Origin: Pseudoalteromonas rubra
GTDB lineage: Bacteria; Pseudomonadota; Gammaproteobacteria; Enterobacterales; Alteromonadaceae
DNA: 64,000 nt
Direction: 5' to 3'
Assembly: GCF_005886805.2 (NCBI RefSeq)
Contig: NZ_CP045429.1
Location: 2,264,501 to 2,328,500 of the forward strand
Below, piece after piece: positions 36,194 through 44,414 of this stretch; the stretch's first letter is position 1, and every line of letters starts with the position of its first letter. The translations under genes were made by a program, and so were the position numbers. The notes below the pieces were generated by a model. It searched no databases and was not told the DNA's origin. It saw only the letters and a list, made by a program, of their open reading frames with translations.

Positions 36194-37102
36194 ATGAAAA
36201 AGCTGCTACTTATAAGCTCTATAGGCTTGATTTTACAAGGGTGTTCGGGAATGAAGAACATCCCTATGACACAAGAAACACGGGATGCCGCAAAGCAAAC
36301 CAATACTTACAATTTGGTACTACAAGATGAAGTCAGACCCGCAGTCAATTTATCTAATAGTGTCAGTGGCGGTGTTGCAGGTGGCCTGGTTGGCGCATTA
36401 GTCACCTCTGCCATTGATTCATCCATAAATGAAGACCGAGCGATCGGTGCATTTGGCGTAGCAGCCCCTTTGTTGAACAATACGCTTGATTTGAACTTCC
36501 GCAAGTTGATCGTTGAAGAGTTTAATCCGGTGCTTATCTCTGAGTTTAACGCGCAAGACACCAAAGACAGCGCAGAAACAAAATATCTTAATGATGATAA
36601 AGTCAAAGCACAAATATCTGCCCTGAAAGAAGGTGAGGCTGCGCTTTACCTTTTCACCCACTATCAGTTTTTTGATAATTTCAAAGTCGTTTTGTTTGAA
36701 ACAAACGCGACACTCTATGTGGCTAAGCAAGGCAAGGTCTCTGTTTCAAAGCCTGCGTACCGAAATTCATTTACCTATATTTCAGATAATGTAGGCAATG
36801 GTGGTATGGATTCAATCCGTCTATGGAATGATAACAACGCAGATTTATACAGAACAACAGTCAGTACAGCATTGTCTGAGATTAGAGAAATGCTAGAACA
36901 TGATATTAAAGTGGCTCAGGAAGAGTCATGCATTACCGGTACCAAATATATCCGATATAACGCATTAGGTGAGATGAAAAGCTCAGGCAAGATTACAGAG
37001 CGAGAGGGAAAGCGGGTTCAAATCAGAGACAAAAATGGTTCACTGGTTAATTTGGCCGACAACTTACTTGTTAAAGAATTACCGAAAGAATGTAAGGCGT
37101 AA
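36194..37102 (+). CDS. Hypothetical lipoprotein (first of a two-gene unit)
   Basis: 302-residue lipoprotein with a short signal peptide and lipobox LQGC (Cys17). A glycine-rich segment at about 59-70 (GGVAGGLVGALV) may insert in or touch a membrane; the rest is soluble mixed alpha/beta with no recognisable domain. A late pair of cysteines (CITG near 250, KECKA at the C-terminus) could form a disulfide. The gene is followed after 3 bases by another exported protein, so the two are an operon. Function unknown. Confidence 0.78.
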   Translation: MKKLLLISSIGLILQGCSGMKNIPMTQETRDAAKQTNTYNLVLQDEVRPAVNLSNSVSGGVAGGLVGALVTSAIDSSINEDRAIGAFGVAAPLLNNTLDLNFRKLIVEEFNPVLISEFNAQDTKDSAETKYLNDDKVKAQISALKEGEAALYLFTHYQFFDNFKVVLFETNATLYVAKQGKVSVSKPAYRNSFTYISDNVGNGGMDSIRLWNDNNADLYRTTVSTALSEIREMLEHDIKVAQEESCITGTKYIRYNALGEMKSSGKITEREGKRVQIRDKNGSLVNLADNLLVKELPKECKA

Positions 37103-37105
37103 ACA

Positions 37106-37669
37106 ATGAAAAAACTAACGACTCTTTTACTTCCTCTTGCACTACTTTCAACGAATGCTCTGGCTGTTGTCGACGTAGAGATGAAAGTGAGCAAACTCCC
37201 AAAAAAGGTAAGTAAAACGCATCAACAAATCGCAGCTAAACTTGCCGATTCCAAATGCACATATGTTGTAAATCCCGTTTCAGACATCCGCCAAAACAAG
37301 GATGCAATCAGCTGGAAAGTGAACGCAACAGGGGTTCAGCAATGGTTTAATACTGTGCATCAGAATGTTGTGGCCCCCCTGCTCCCAGAAACAACTAAAG
37401 ATATCGTTGTTGAAGTCACACCAAAATTGAACATGCTATACACCTATAACGAACAGTTAAATATTAATGGTATGGCGGTATCTACAGTGGGCTACTCTAT
37501 TAACGGTAAACCTGCTGGCCAATATCATGTCAGAGGGTTTAACTCAGACTCTAACTGGGCAAATGGAGACAGCGAATTTGTGGGATCAGCAGAACACGCT
37601 GCTCAACATATGATCACACGCATTCTGGAAAAACTACCAGAAATTTGTAACAACGCTGAATCAGCATAA
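37106..37669 (+). CDS. Hypothetical exported protein (second of a two-gene unit)
   Basis: 187 residues with a signal peptide (cleavage near ALAVVD, residue 21) and a mature part with no recognised domain. Cys50 and Cys181 may pair. It starts 3 bases after the lipoprotein stop, so the two are co-translated and probably work together in the periplasm or at the outer membrane. A strong hairpin ends the unit. No homologue could be named. Confidence 0.75.
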   Translation: MKKLTTLLLPLALLSTNALAVVDVEMKVSKLPKKVSKTHQQIAAKLADSKCTYVVNPVSDIRQNKDAISWKVNATGVQQWFNTVHQNVVAPLLPETTKDIVVEVTPKLNMLYTYNEQLNINGMAVSTVGYSINGKPAGQYHVRGFNSDSNWANGDSEFVGSAEHAAQHMITRILEKLPEICNNAESA

Positions 37670-37680
37670 TTATCGCTACA

Positions 37681-37707
37681 GCAAAGGGCTGCGACACAGC
37701 CCTTTGC
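37681..37707 (+). terminator. Hairpin ending the lipoprotein pair
   Basis: Perfect 11-base stem GCAAAGGGCTG/CAGCCCTTTGC with a five-base loop, 11 bases past the stop, followed by TTGTTT. Confidence 0.75.
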
Positions 37708-37897
37708 TTGTTTACACGAAATCACAATTCTCGTCCCCTTTCACATCAAACAAGGGTTGGATGAACTTACCAGGTACATCATCCGGATAACCCATACTCA
37801 ACTCAAAGTGATCTGATCTGTGTAATACTCAGTAATGGTAACTTCTTGTGATTGCTCTACAGTAGTAAGGACCGTCTCGATATTGAAAGGAATTGTT

Positions 37898-39184
37898 ATG
37901 CACCCCCTTAAGCTTTCCCTAATAACAGCTGCAATCACAACATTGCTGGCTTGCTCCACCGAGCCTACAGGCTCTGAAAATACAGCTTCCAGTCAGGATC
38001 CCCTGTTTTGCCCGGCCAATATTAACTGGGTAACAAACCCCAATAATCCTCCCAGTGAAATTCCAGGTGGCGGGCAGAATTTGTGTCAGTTTTACCAATT
38101 CTCCTGGCAATGGTTTATTTCTTTGGTGAATGCGCCAGATGGCAATGAACGTACCTTTTTGAACGAGGAGCGCTATCGAATATTTCTTGGTGGAGGCCAG
38201 GATTCTTGTGCCCCCAATACGTTGCAATCTAAGTTGTTTGTCAGGGGTGGGAAAGACCCCCATACTACAGGTGAAGACTTTAAAGCGCCTCATGAAATGA
38301 ATCAGGCGTTAAACAATGCTGTATTGTACGACCAGAATGCCAACATCGTATTGTACGAAACCCGGTTTGACAGTGGTATGTGTGATGTCGCTAAGGGCTC
38401 ACCGACATTACCTGCCGGTACAACCGAGATTAAAACCTCCTGGCGCAAAATCACTGAGAAAGACAGACCTAATTATGTCTGGGTAAGATCAGATACCAAT
38501 AACAATGGAGAGCTGGATGCCGATGAATTATATGGCATGGTTGGCTTCCACTTGGTAATTAGCACCCCAGAACACCCCGAATTTATCTGGGCTACCTTTG
38601 AGCACAAATACAATGCGCCGGATTGTCAAAAGGCCAACCAGCCCATCTCCGGCTGGAGCTTTGCCAGCGAGCAATGTACCGCCTCGTTGCCCACCCCGGA
38701 TGCAAACTGTGAATTCAACAAAACCCTAGATCCCGACAAAAAAGGTGACTCCCCGTTAACGGGCGCGCCCACAGAGGTCTGTCAGGTTTACGCGCAAGGT
38801 ACAGCTAAGGGCGACAACCAGGCCGAGCATAACAGAGCTAATATTATCTCCCTTAATGAGCAACTAAATAAAGTGTTTAAGCGTATGCCTACCTATAATT
38901 CACTACGTGTACTCGCAAAGTATGAACTGGTGGGTGGGCTCTGGTTGAACGATGTCACTCAGCCCTCAAGCAACCGCAATAATCAGCGCGGCTCCATTCA
39001 GCTAGCCAACACCACCATGGAAACCAACGCACAACAAGGACGCAAGTTCAATGAAGTGGTCTATACGGGTCCACACAACTTGACACCTGCGACAAACTGC
39101 TTTGATTGCCATGCGTATTCAGGCCCTACCAAAAACGCTGGCGTTAGCCATATTTTTAACTCTATACATGGCTCTACCAAATAA
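37898..39184 (+). CDS. Lipoprotein with a single C-terminal CxxCH haem motif
   Basis: 428-residue lipoprotein. ATG 37898 is preferred over 37835 for its AAAGGA ribosome site and a clean signal with lipobox LLAC (Cys19). A c-type haem attachment motif, Cys401-Phe-Asp-Cys404-His, sits about 25 residues from the end; the segment DTNNNGELDADEL has the spacing of an EF-hand calcium loop. Several further cysteines (for example FCPAN, NLCQF, DSCAP) could form disulfides. No named cytochrome family was recognised; it may be an outer-membrane electron carrier or an enzyme with a haem-binding tail. Confidence 0.72.
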   Translation: MHPLKLSLITAAITTLLACSTEPTGSENTASSQDPLFCPANINWVTNPNNPPSEIPGGGQNLCQFYQFSWQWFISLVNAPDGNERTFLNEERYRIFLGGGQDSCAPNTLQSKLFVRGGKDPHTTGEDFKAPHEMNQALNNAVLYDQNANIVLYETRFDSGMCDVAKGSPTLPAGTTEIKTSWRKITEKDRPNYVWVRSDTNNNGELDADELYGMVGFHLVISTPEHPEFIWATFEHKYNAPDCQKANQPISGWSFASEQCTASLPTPDANCEFNKTLDPDKKGDSPLTGAPTEVCQVYAQGTAKGDNQAEHNRANIISLNEQLNKVFKRMPTYNSLRVLAKYELVGGLWLNDVTQPSSNRNNQRGSIQLANTTMETNAQQGRKFNEVVYTGPHNLTPATNCFDCHAYSGPTKNAGVSHIFNSIHGSTK

Positions 39185-39195
39185 CGCCCCAAAGT

Positions 39196-39228
39196 CAGTG
39201 ATAACCTGGGTCTACCAGGTTATCACTG
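39196..39228 (+). terminator. Long perfect hairpin after the haem lipoprotein
   Basis: Perfect 14-base stem CAGTGATAACCTGG/CCAGGTTATCACTG with a five-base loop, 12 bases past the stop. There is no T tract, so it may stabilise the 3' end rather than terminate alone. Confidence 0.6.
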
Positions 39229-39341
39229 TCAAACCAAAATAATCGCAAAAACATGTATTAACCCTGCATTTTATCTGTGTTTAACCTGCAATTTTAAGTC
39301 TAAAATAAGCGTAATCTTAGTAATATCCGATGAGGAAAATC

Positions 39342-39815
39342 ATGATTGAACAAGGGCAAGCCTTACCTAAGACGACATTAAGTGAATTGACTGTAGATGG
39401 CATGGTCACGCATCACAGCGACGCTCTGTTTGCAGATAAAAAAGTGGTCTTGTTTGCACTACCTGGCGCATTTACACCAACCTGCTCAGCGGCCCATTTA
39501 CCTGGTTACGTCGCTCTGGCCGACAAAATCAAAGCCAAAGGTGTCGATATCATTGCATGTGTGTCTGTAAATGATGCATTTGTAATGAAAGCCTGGGGAG
39601 AAGCGCATAATGCGAGCGAAATAATGATGCTCGGTGACGGCGATGCCAGCTTTACTAAAGCATTGGGGCTGGAAATGGACACTGAAGGGTTTGGTGGGAT
39701 CCGCTCACAGCGCTATGCCATGATAATCGACAATGGTGTAGTGACAGAGCTTCTGGTTGAAGCACCGAAAACCTTTGAGGTCAGTAAAGCAGAAGTCATC
39801 CTTGAAAAATTGTAA
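39342..39815 (+). CDS. Peroxiredoxin (Prx5-like)
   Basis: 157-residue thiol peroxidase that reduces hydrogen peroxide and organic peroxides. The peroxidatic Cys48 is in the signature PGAFTPTCS; Cys73 (IIACVSVND) is the only other cysteine in the core. The GxGFGGIRSQRYA segment near the C-terminus is typical of Prx5-type enzymes, which use glutathione/glutaredoxin or thioredoxin as reductant. ATG 39342 is preferred, with GAGG 6 bases upstream; the ATG at 39330 overlaps that ribosome site. Confidence 0.92.
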   Translation: MIEQGQALPKTTLSELTVDGMVTHHSDALFADKKVVLFALPGAFTPTCSAAHLPGYVALADKIKAKGVDIIACVSVNDAFVMKAWGEAHNASEIMMLGDGDASFTKALGLEMDTEGFGGIRSQRYAMIIDNGVVTELLVEAPKTFEVSKAEVILEKL

Positions 39816-39957
39816 TTTTCAATGACAAGCGCTGAGGGGGTGCAAACGCTCTCTCAGTATTTCGTTTGTTATCCTTTTCACTTTCCCACCTTATTTGAAC
39901 ACAATAACGAATACAAAAAACCAGGAATGTCATTAGGTGTCACAACTCAGTGAATCA
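39816..39957. other. Intergenic region before a possible remnant
   Basis: Nothing recognisable apart from the peroxiredoxin 3' end. The full gap to the next intact gene is 388 bases and includes the remnant at 39958-40139. Confidence 0.4.
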
Positions 39958-40139
39958 ATGGCCACAGTGCTTGAAGATCTTATTGGAACTTTAAAGGAGG
40001 CGAGAACGGGCTAGTCTGGTTCGAGCAATTCAATATCCAGTTTAACCGATGCGAACTAAGGGGTGCTATCAAAGCACTTCAGGCTTATGGAGATATGTGC
40101 AATTTGGATGGACTTGTGCTCTCGAAGCTATTGAGATAA
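39958..40139 (+). pseudogene. Possible frameshifted short gene remnant
   Basis: An ATG opens a short frame (MATVLEDLIGTLK); after the AAA run near 39994 the sequence continues as coding-like protein in another frame (GGENGLVWFEQF, then CELRGAIKALQAYGDMC, to LLR and a stop). Restoring one base would give a continuous 61-codon reading. No family recognised. Evidence is only the protein-like composition of the joined frames. Confidence 0.25.
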
Positions 40140-40203
40140 AAAGCATACTTAAGTATCCTTCAAACATAAACTTGGCAGCTTGTTCAGCACATTGTGAAAA
40201 ATT

Positions 40204-40803
40204 ATGAATGCTCACCTAATGCAGATTAACATTGAACACGGTTGGGATATCATACACAGTCAAACCATTGCGCAAATTTACGACGATGCGTTTGGTGCTA
40301 AGTTTGCTCGTGCAATCCCCGACAAGGCAAAGCGGCTCGTCATACTCGCAGATTGCTTTATGCCCGAGTATTCCTTCATAGCTTTCGATAATGACCAACC
40401 AGTTGGAGTCGCAGGCTTTAGTGACCAAAATGGTGCACTCACATCAGGCATCGATTTTATAGGGTTATTCAAACACCTTGGCATACTCGGTGGAATACGT
40501 GCTTGCGTTATTTTTAGTTTATATGAGCGCCAGCCAAAATCGCGAGAGTTAGTGATGGACGGTATAGCAATTACAGAGTCACATCGCGGCAGAGGCATTG
40601 GCACTCAGTTACTGGACAGCATTATCAGTTATGCCCAGTCACATCACTATTCATCAATCCGCCTGGATGTGATCAACAGCAACCCCAGAGCAAAAAAACT
40701 GTATGAAGCGAAAGGTTTTGTTGTAGTTGAAACAGACTACTTTCCATATCTGAACTGGTTGCTCGGCTTTTCAGGATCAACCACCATGCAGTTTACCCTT
40801 TAG
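40204..40803 (+). CDS. GNAT family N-acetyltransferase
   Basis: 199-residue acetyltransferase. The acetyl-CoA-binding motif is ITESHRGRGIGTQLLDSII (about residues 123-141), preceded by the ELVMDGIA strand and followed by SIRLDVINSNPRAKKLYEAKGF, the standard motif B. The N-terminal third is longer than a minimal GNAT and may bring substrate specificity. The target is unknown. It is unrelated in detail to the GNAT gene at 34608-35459. Confidence 0.9.
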   Translation: MNAHLMQINIEHGWDIIHSQTIAQIYDDAFGAKFARAIPDKAKRLVILADCFMPEYSFIAFDNDQPVGVAGFSDQNGALTSGIDFIGLFKHLGILGGIRACVIFSLYERQPKSRELVMDGIAITESHRGRGIGTQLLDSIISYAQSHHYSSIRLDVINSNPRAKKLYEAKGFVVVETDYFPYLNWLLGFSGSTTMQFTL

Positions 40804-40863
40804 TTAAGTACAAAAACGCCCCGACTTTCTAACAGCTGCGGGCTTACTTTGTTTCTAACAACC

Positions 40864-41151
40864 TCAGAGGCCAACAATCTCTCGTAATGCAGCAACATGC
40901 CCCCGATAAGCGGCTTCTCCTTGTACACTCAAAGAGAGCCAGGTGCGCTGACGAGCAAAGCTGGTTCGTTTATTGACTGTGAGATAGCCAGCCTGCTCTA
41001 GGGCTTTTACGTGCTTAGATAAAACCGAATCGCTGACCTCCAGCTGTGCCTTTACTAAAGAAAACTCCATTTCGGCTACGCTTTCGAGTAATGCGCAGAT
41101 CTGCAAACGGTTATGTGCATGGATCAGCGGATCAAAACACGCTTCAGTCAT
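40864..41151 (-). CDS. Winged-helix transcriptional regulator (MarR/HTH_34-like)
   Basis: 95-residue single-domain regulator. The winged helix runs through most of the protein: HAHNRLQICALLESVAEMEF, then EVSDSVLSKHVKALEQAGYL and a basic wing (KRTSFARQRTWLSLS). ATG 41151 is chosen, with AGGA about 8 bases upstream; it overlaps the 3' end of the upstream membrane-protein gene by 8 bases. Such small regulators are commonly coded with a membrane protein as here; the signal is unknown. Confidence 0.85.
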   Translation of the reverse strand: MTEACFDPLIHAHNRLQICALLESVAEMEFSLVKAQLEVSDSVLSKHVKALEQAGYLTVNKRTSFARQRTWLSLSVQGEAAYRGHVAALREIVGL

Positions 41152-41623
41152 TGGCTTTATCCTGCGATATCCACTCCCCTGTAGGAAGCTTATACAGCAC
41201 AACAAAACTCAGCAAGCCAATCATAATCCCAGCGGCGTATGCAAAGTGCCAGTCCCCCTGTTCAGTAAAATAGTGGCCTAGTAACACGATAAATGCACTC
41301 GTAAAAGCCAGCGCAATATTGCGGACTCCGGCTTGCGACTTGGAAGCCATGCTTTTTGCTTTTATACCCACACCTTTTAGATAAAAAGACCAACTCATTA
41401 CCAGTACAATTAATGTACCTACAGACACGAAAGTTACGAAAGTCCACATACTACTGTGACTTGCCTGGGCACTCGCCGCAGTTGCAAGTGCAGCTAACAC
41501 ACTTATTAACCCGTTGAGCCAAACAGGTGGTCTGAATTTCAACAGGGCAAACCTCTTACCTTCGGCCGACATCGCCAACAGGGCTTCAGCAGATCCCACC
41601 CCTACCTTATTGTCTTTATTCAT
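41144..41623 (-). CDS. Hypothetical four-helix membrane protein
   Basis: About 159 residues with four hydrophobic helices (roughly 36-52, 60-80, 100-115 and 128-145 from ATG 41623). An AAAGGA site supports this start over 41644. No family was recognised. It overlaps the winged-helix regulator gene by 8 bases and is first in the pair, so it is probably controlled by, or signals with, that regulator. Confidence 0.75.
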   Translation of the reverse strand: MNKDNKVGVGSAEALLAMSAEGKRFALLKFRPPVWLNGLISVLAALATAASAQASHSSMWTFVTFVSVGTLIVLVMSWSFYLKGVGIKAKSMASKSQAGVRNIALAFTSAFIVLLGHYFTEQGDWHFAYAAGIMIGLLSFVVLYKLPTGEWISQDKAND

Positions 41624-41782
41624 TGTCATTCCTTTACTTTCCAATATGGAAACTAAATACTAGCAGCGACTTTCCACATTGGCAAGTGAATAAATACTAC
41701 ACTGCTGTATTCAAAATCACAGTGCGGCACGTCGGATGGTAAATATCAGTAGTTGGGTAGTGTTTTATACCTAGTAGAGCAA

Positions 41783-42910
41783 TTATTGACCGCCGATAAG
41801 GGACAACAACTGCTCGCCAGCCATAATGGCATTGCTCTCCCCGGCAAACACATTATCGGCTTTACGCTCAACAAACACGTCATTCAACCAACTACTGATA
41901 TCTTTGTTAAACATCAGCAAAAATTCAATAGGAAAAGATGGATCCGTTGCCTGGCTGTCCAAACGCTCTGCAACCTCATCAATCATTAATGCACCGTCAT
42001 TAAATTCAATACAAAAATACAATGTGTTTGCGAGCTCTTTGTATAGCCGCGCGACATTTTTAAACCGGGCCTCAGAGTAACCGTTAAGCTCTATCAAGCC
42101 TGTTTCTGATTCCAGCTCATTAAGCGCTCCGACGATAGATTCAACATCATCTTCTTCAATTGGGCTGTCCGCCCAAAAATCTTCAGCAGTCAGCGCTTGC
42201 TTGTTCAATCGCTGATCTGTGCCTCCTTCTGATGGTTCGTCCAGGTCAAAAAACAGCTCATCGAAACTGTTTTCATCAGGTTCCTGATACGGAAAAGCTT
42301 CCTGAAATAGCTCAACATTGTCTTTCAGGTGCAATCTGCCGTTTAACAACTTAGCACTTCTTTTTAAGGCCCGAAGCACAGAGTCAGAAGCATCGCCAAA
42401 GCGATTACCCTGACGCGCTGAATCCTGATAAAACTGTTTAAAGACATCGGTTGATTCACGTATTTGCCTGACCAGACGACGCATGTTCGTCAGGTCTTTT
42501 TGCAACGAAATATAATGAGTGACCTCTCCTGCCTCATTGGTGATTGCCGAGATATTCCACTCCACTGGATACATTGAGCCGTCTTTTCGATAATTAACTG
42601 AAGACCCATAGAAATAGCCATTTTCCTCCAGTGCCGGACTCAACCTGGCCAGGACTCTGCGATTACTTTTTGGTCCCTGTAAAATGGCCGTTGACTGACC
42701 TATCAGTTCTGCAAGCTCATAGCCTGTATGACGGCAAAATACCCGATTTGCATAAACAATCCGATATCCATGGTTACGATCCGCATCTGTGACGACTATG
42801 GCGTGGTGTGAGCGCATCAGTATTTGTTTGAGTAATTCAATTGGAGAAGAGTTCTCTAACAACTGACCAAAAAACAGGGTTTCTTCCATCGAGGGATCAT
42901 TGGTATTCAT
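41783..42910 (-). CDS. PAS domain sensory protein
   Basis: 375-residue soluble protein with one N-terminal PAS domain (about residues 25-145) and a predicted helical linker. The PAS core reads HAIVVTDADR, IVYANRVFCRHTGYELAELI, then AILQGPKSNRRVL and KDGSMYPVEWNISAI, like LOV-type domains, but the flavin-binding cysteine (NCRFLQ) is replaced by Thr-Ala-Ile, so it should not be photoactive in the LOV manner. The acidic C-terminal 200 residues have no known output motif. ATG 42910 is preferred to a TTG at 42916. Confidence 0.82.
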   Translation of the reverse strand: MNTNDPSMEETLFFGQLLENSSPIELLKQILMRSHHAIVVTDADRNHGYRIVYANRVFCRHTGYELAELIGQSTAILQGPKSNRRVLARLSPALEENGYFYGSSVNYRKDGSMYPVEWNISAITNEAGEVTHYISLQKDLTNMRRLVRQIRESTDVFKQFYQDSARQGNRFGDASDSVLRALKRSAKLLNGRLHLKDNVELFQEAFPYQEPDENSFDELFFDLDEPSEGGTDQRLNKQALTAEDFWADSPIEEDDVESIVGALNELESETGLIELNGYSEARFKNVARLYKELANTLYFCIEFNDGALMIDEVAERLDSQATDPSFPIEFLLMFNKDISSWLNDVFVERKADNVFAGESNAIMAGEQLLSLIGGQ

Positions 42911-43099
42911 TGGCAACTCAACTCATATTCGACCATAACGACGCTCTACACGACTAATGACAGCAAGCGATATAGGTATCGTATTGTGTGAGTTTAACTA
43001 TAGTGCAAATTACCGAATACCATGATTTTTTTGAACTACATCAAATTAATTTTTCTGGGGTAACACGCATGTCAAGTTGCGGAGTCACCCCAGTTGTCA

Positions 43100-44371
43100 T
43101 CAGTCACTGCGTTTTGCGAAACTGAATGTCTGCTCGGCCTCGAGCTTACCGCTTTGATCATGGGGAGTGGTATAAAAAGACACATTCAACTTATCCTGAT
43201 CATTATCCAGTTCAATGTGTGTAAATCCCCAAATAAAGCTTTTAGACCACACCAGATCGTATTCGGGATAGCGCCTTTCCTGTTGCTGCGCAAACGGTGT
43301 ATGGGTACCACGCATTTTTGCAGCTGCCCCGCTGATTATCAGGGGCAGTTTAGGTTTAGAACTACCCGGCATTACGCGGCTACAATCATCCGTTAATAAC
43401 TCCAGATCATGTTCGTGACCCGCAATGTAGGCATCTGCATATTGACATAACTCGGGCAAAATCAGCCGTCTCAACACATGGCCTTCATCATATTTAGTGC
43501 CACCTATCGACCATAATATGTGATGTCCGTACACCAGTTTCCACTTTGCTTTAGAATTTTTAAGGCCATCGGCCAGCCAGGCTAATTGCCGGTGATCTTC
43601 ACCATTAACCGGCTCTTCATGACGCTCAATGTCTTCAACCTCTGCCTGCCCAGCAGCCAGAGCACTGGCCAACCCCTGTTCGCTGCCGTCCGGGCGTAAC
43701 GGGATCTCATAGTAGTGTTGGCCCGAAAGCAGCATATTGGTATCGAGTACAAACAGTTCAACATCATTACCCGGCTCTCCTTTGGTATAGCTGTAGTAAC
43801 CTCGCTCAGACATGGTAAAATTTGGCTGACTTGCCATCCATTCAGTTTGCAACTTCACCCCTTTACGTGATGTTTTCCAGTCGTGGTTGCCCAGAGCAGA
43901 GTACACAACTAACTCTGGTTGCTGCGCAAATAGCGGCTGCAACGGTTTTAAGATCAGATCGTTCATACGTTGCTGATCGTCTTTACCATCATTCGCGCCG
44001 GCGCCATCAGGGTAAATATTGTCGCCCAGTTGAATGGCAAAATCGCACCGTTTTATCTGGCATAAGGTTGCCATCGCCTTACCAGTTGCTATCGCACCGG
44101 TCTGCTCGGTGGCTATGTCCGTGTCAGGGTAAATATATATGGGGGCATGATTAAACTCATTCAGCGGGCGATGCTCTTCGAGCCAATCTGCTTTTTCAGC
44201 CGCAATAAATTGCGTTTTATTTTTGGGCTTCTGAATGTGTTTTTCTTTAGGGTAATCCGGGTGATACCCCCCGTCACCAAACGCCAGGAAAGAAACATTG
44301 GCCGACATCGCAGGACTCGATATCAATACAGAAACGCTCAGGCAGGAAAGTGCAATATATTTTAAAGTCAT
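43100..44371 (-). CDS. Purple-acid-phosphatase-like metallophosphoesterase
   Basis: 423-residue exported phosphoesterase with a signal peptide (about 1-23, cleavage near MSANVS). Metal-binding motifs occur in order: FGDGGY, QLGDNIYPDG, ALGNHDW, VYGHH and AGHEHDLELL, the arrangement of dinuclear-metal phosphatases. The likely role is release of phosphate from organic phosphates in the periplasm or outside. It lies 43 bases after the TonB receptor stop on the same strand, so the two probably form an operon for uptake of a phosphorylated compound (inference). Confidence 0.9.
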   Translation of the reverse strand: MTLKYIALSCLSVSVLISSPAMSANVSFLAFGDGGYHPDYPKEKHIQKPKNKTQFIAAEKADWLEEHRPLNEFNHAPIYIYPDTDIATEQTGAIATGKAMATLCQIKRCDFAIQLGDNIYPDGAGANDGKDDQQRMNDLILKPLQPLFAQQPELVVYSALGNHDWKTSRKGVKLQTEWMASQPNFTMSERGYYSYTKGEPGNDVELFVLDTNMLLSGQHYYEIPLRPDGSEQGLASALAAGQAEVEDIERHEEPVNGEDHRQLAWLADGLKNSKAKWKLVYGHHILWSIGGTKYDEGHVLRRLILPELCQYADAYIAGHEHDLELLTDDCSRVMPGSSKPKLPLIISGAAAKMRGTHTPFAQQQERRYPEYDLVWSKSFIWGFTHIELDNDQDKLNVSFYTTPHDQSGKLEAEQTFSFAKRSD

Positions 44372-44414
44372 AATTTTAAATGTGCCGGATCAGCCCGGCA
44401 CGCTCCAACAAGGA

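Noticed and set aside
43055-43093. Inverted repeat CTGGGGT...ACCCCAG after the phosphatase
   Set aside because: Loop of 25 bases and the T run is on the wrong side for the minus-strand gene; not reported as a terminator.
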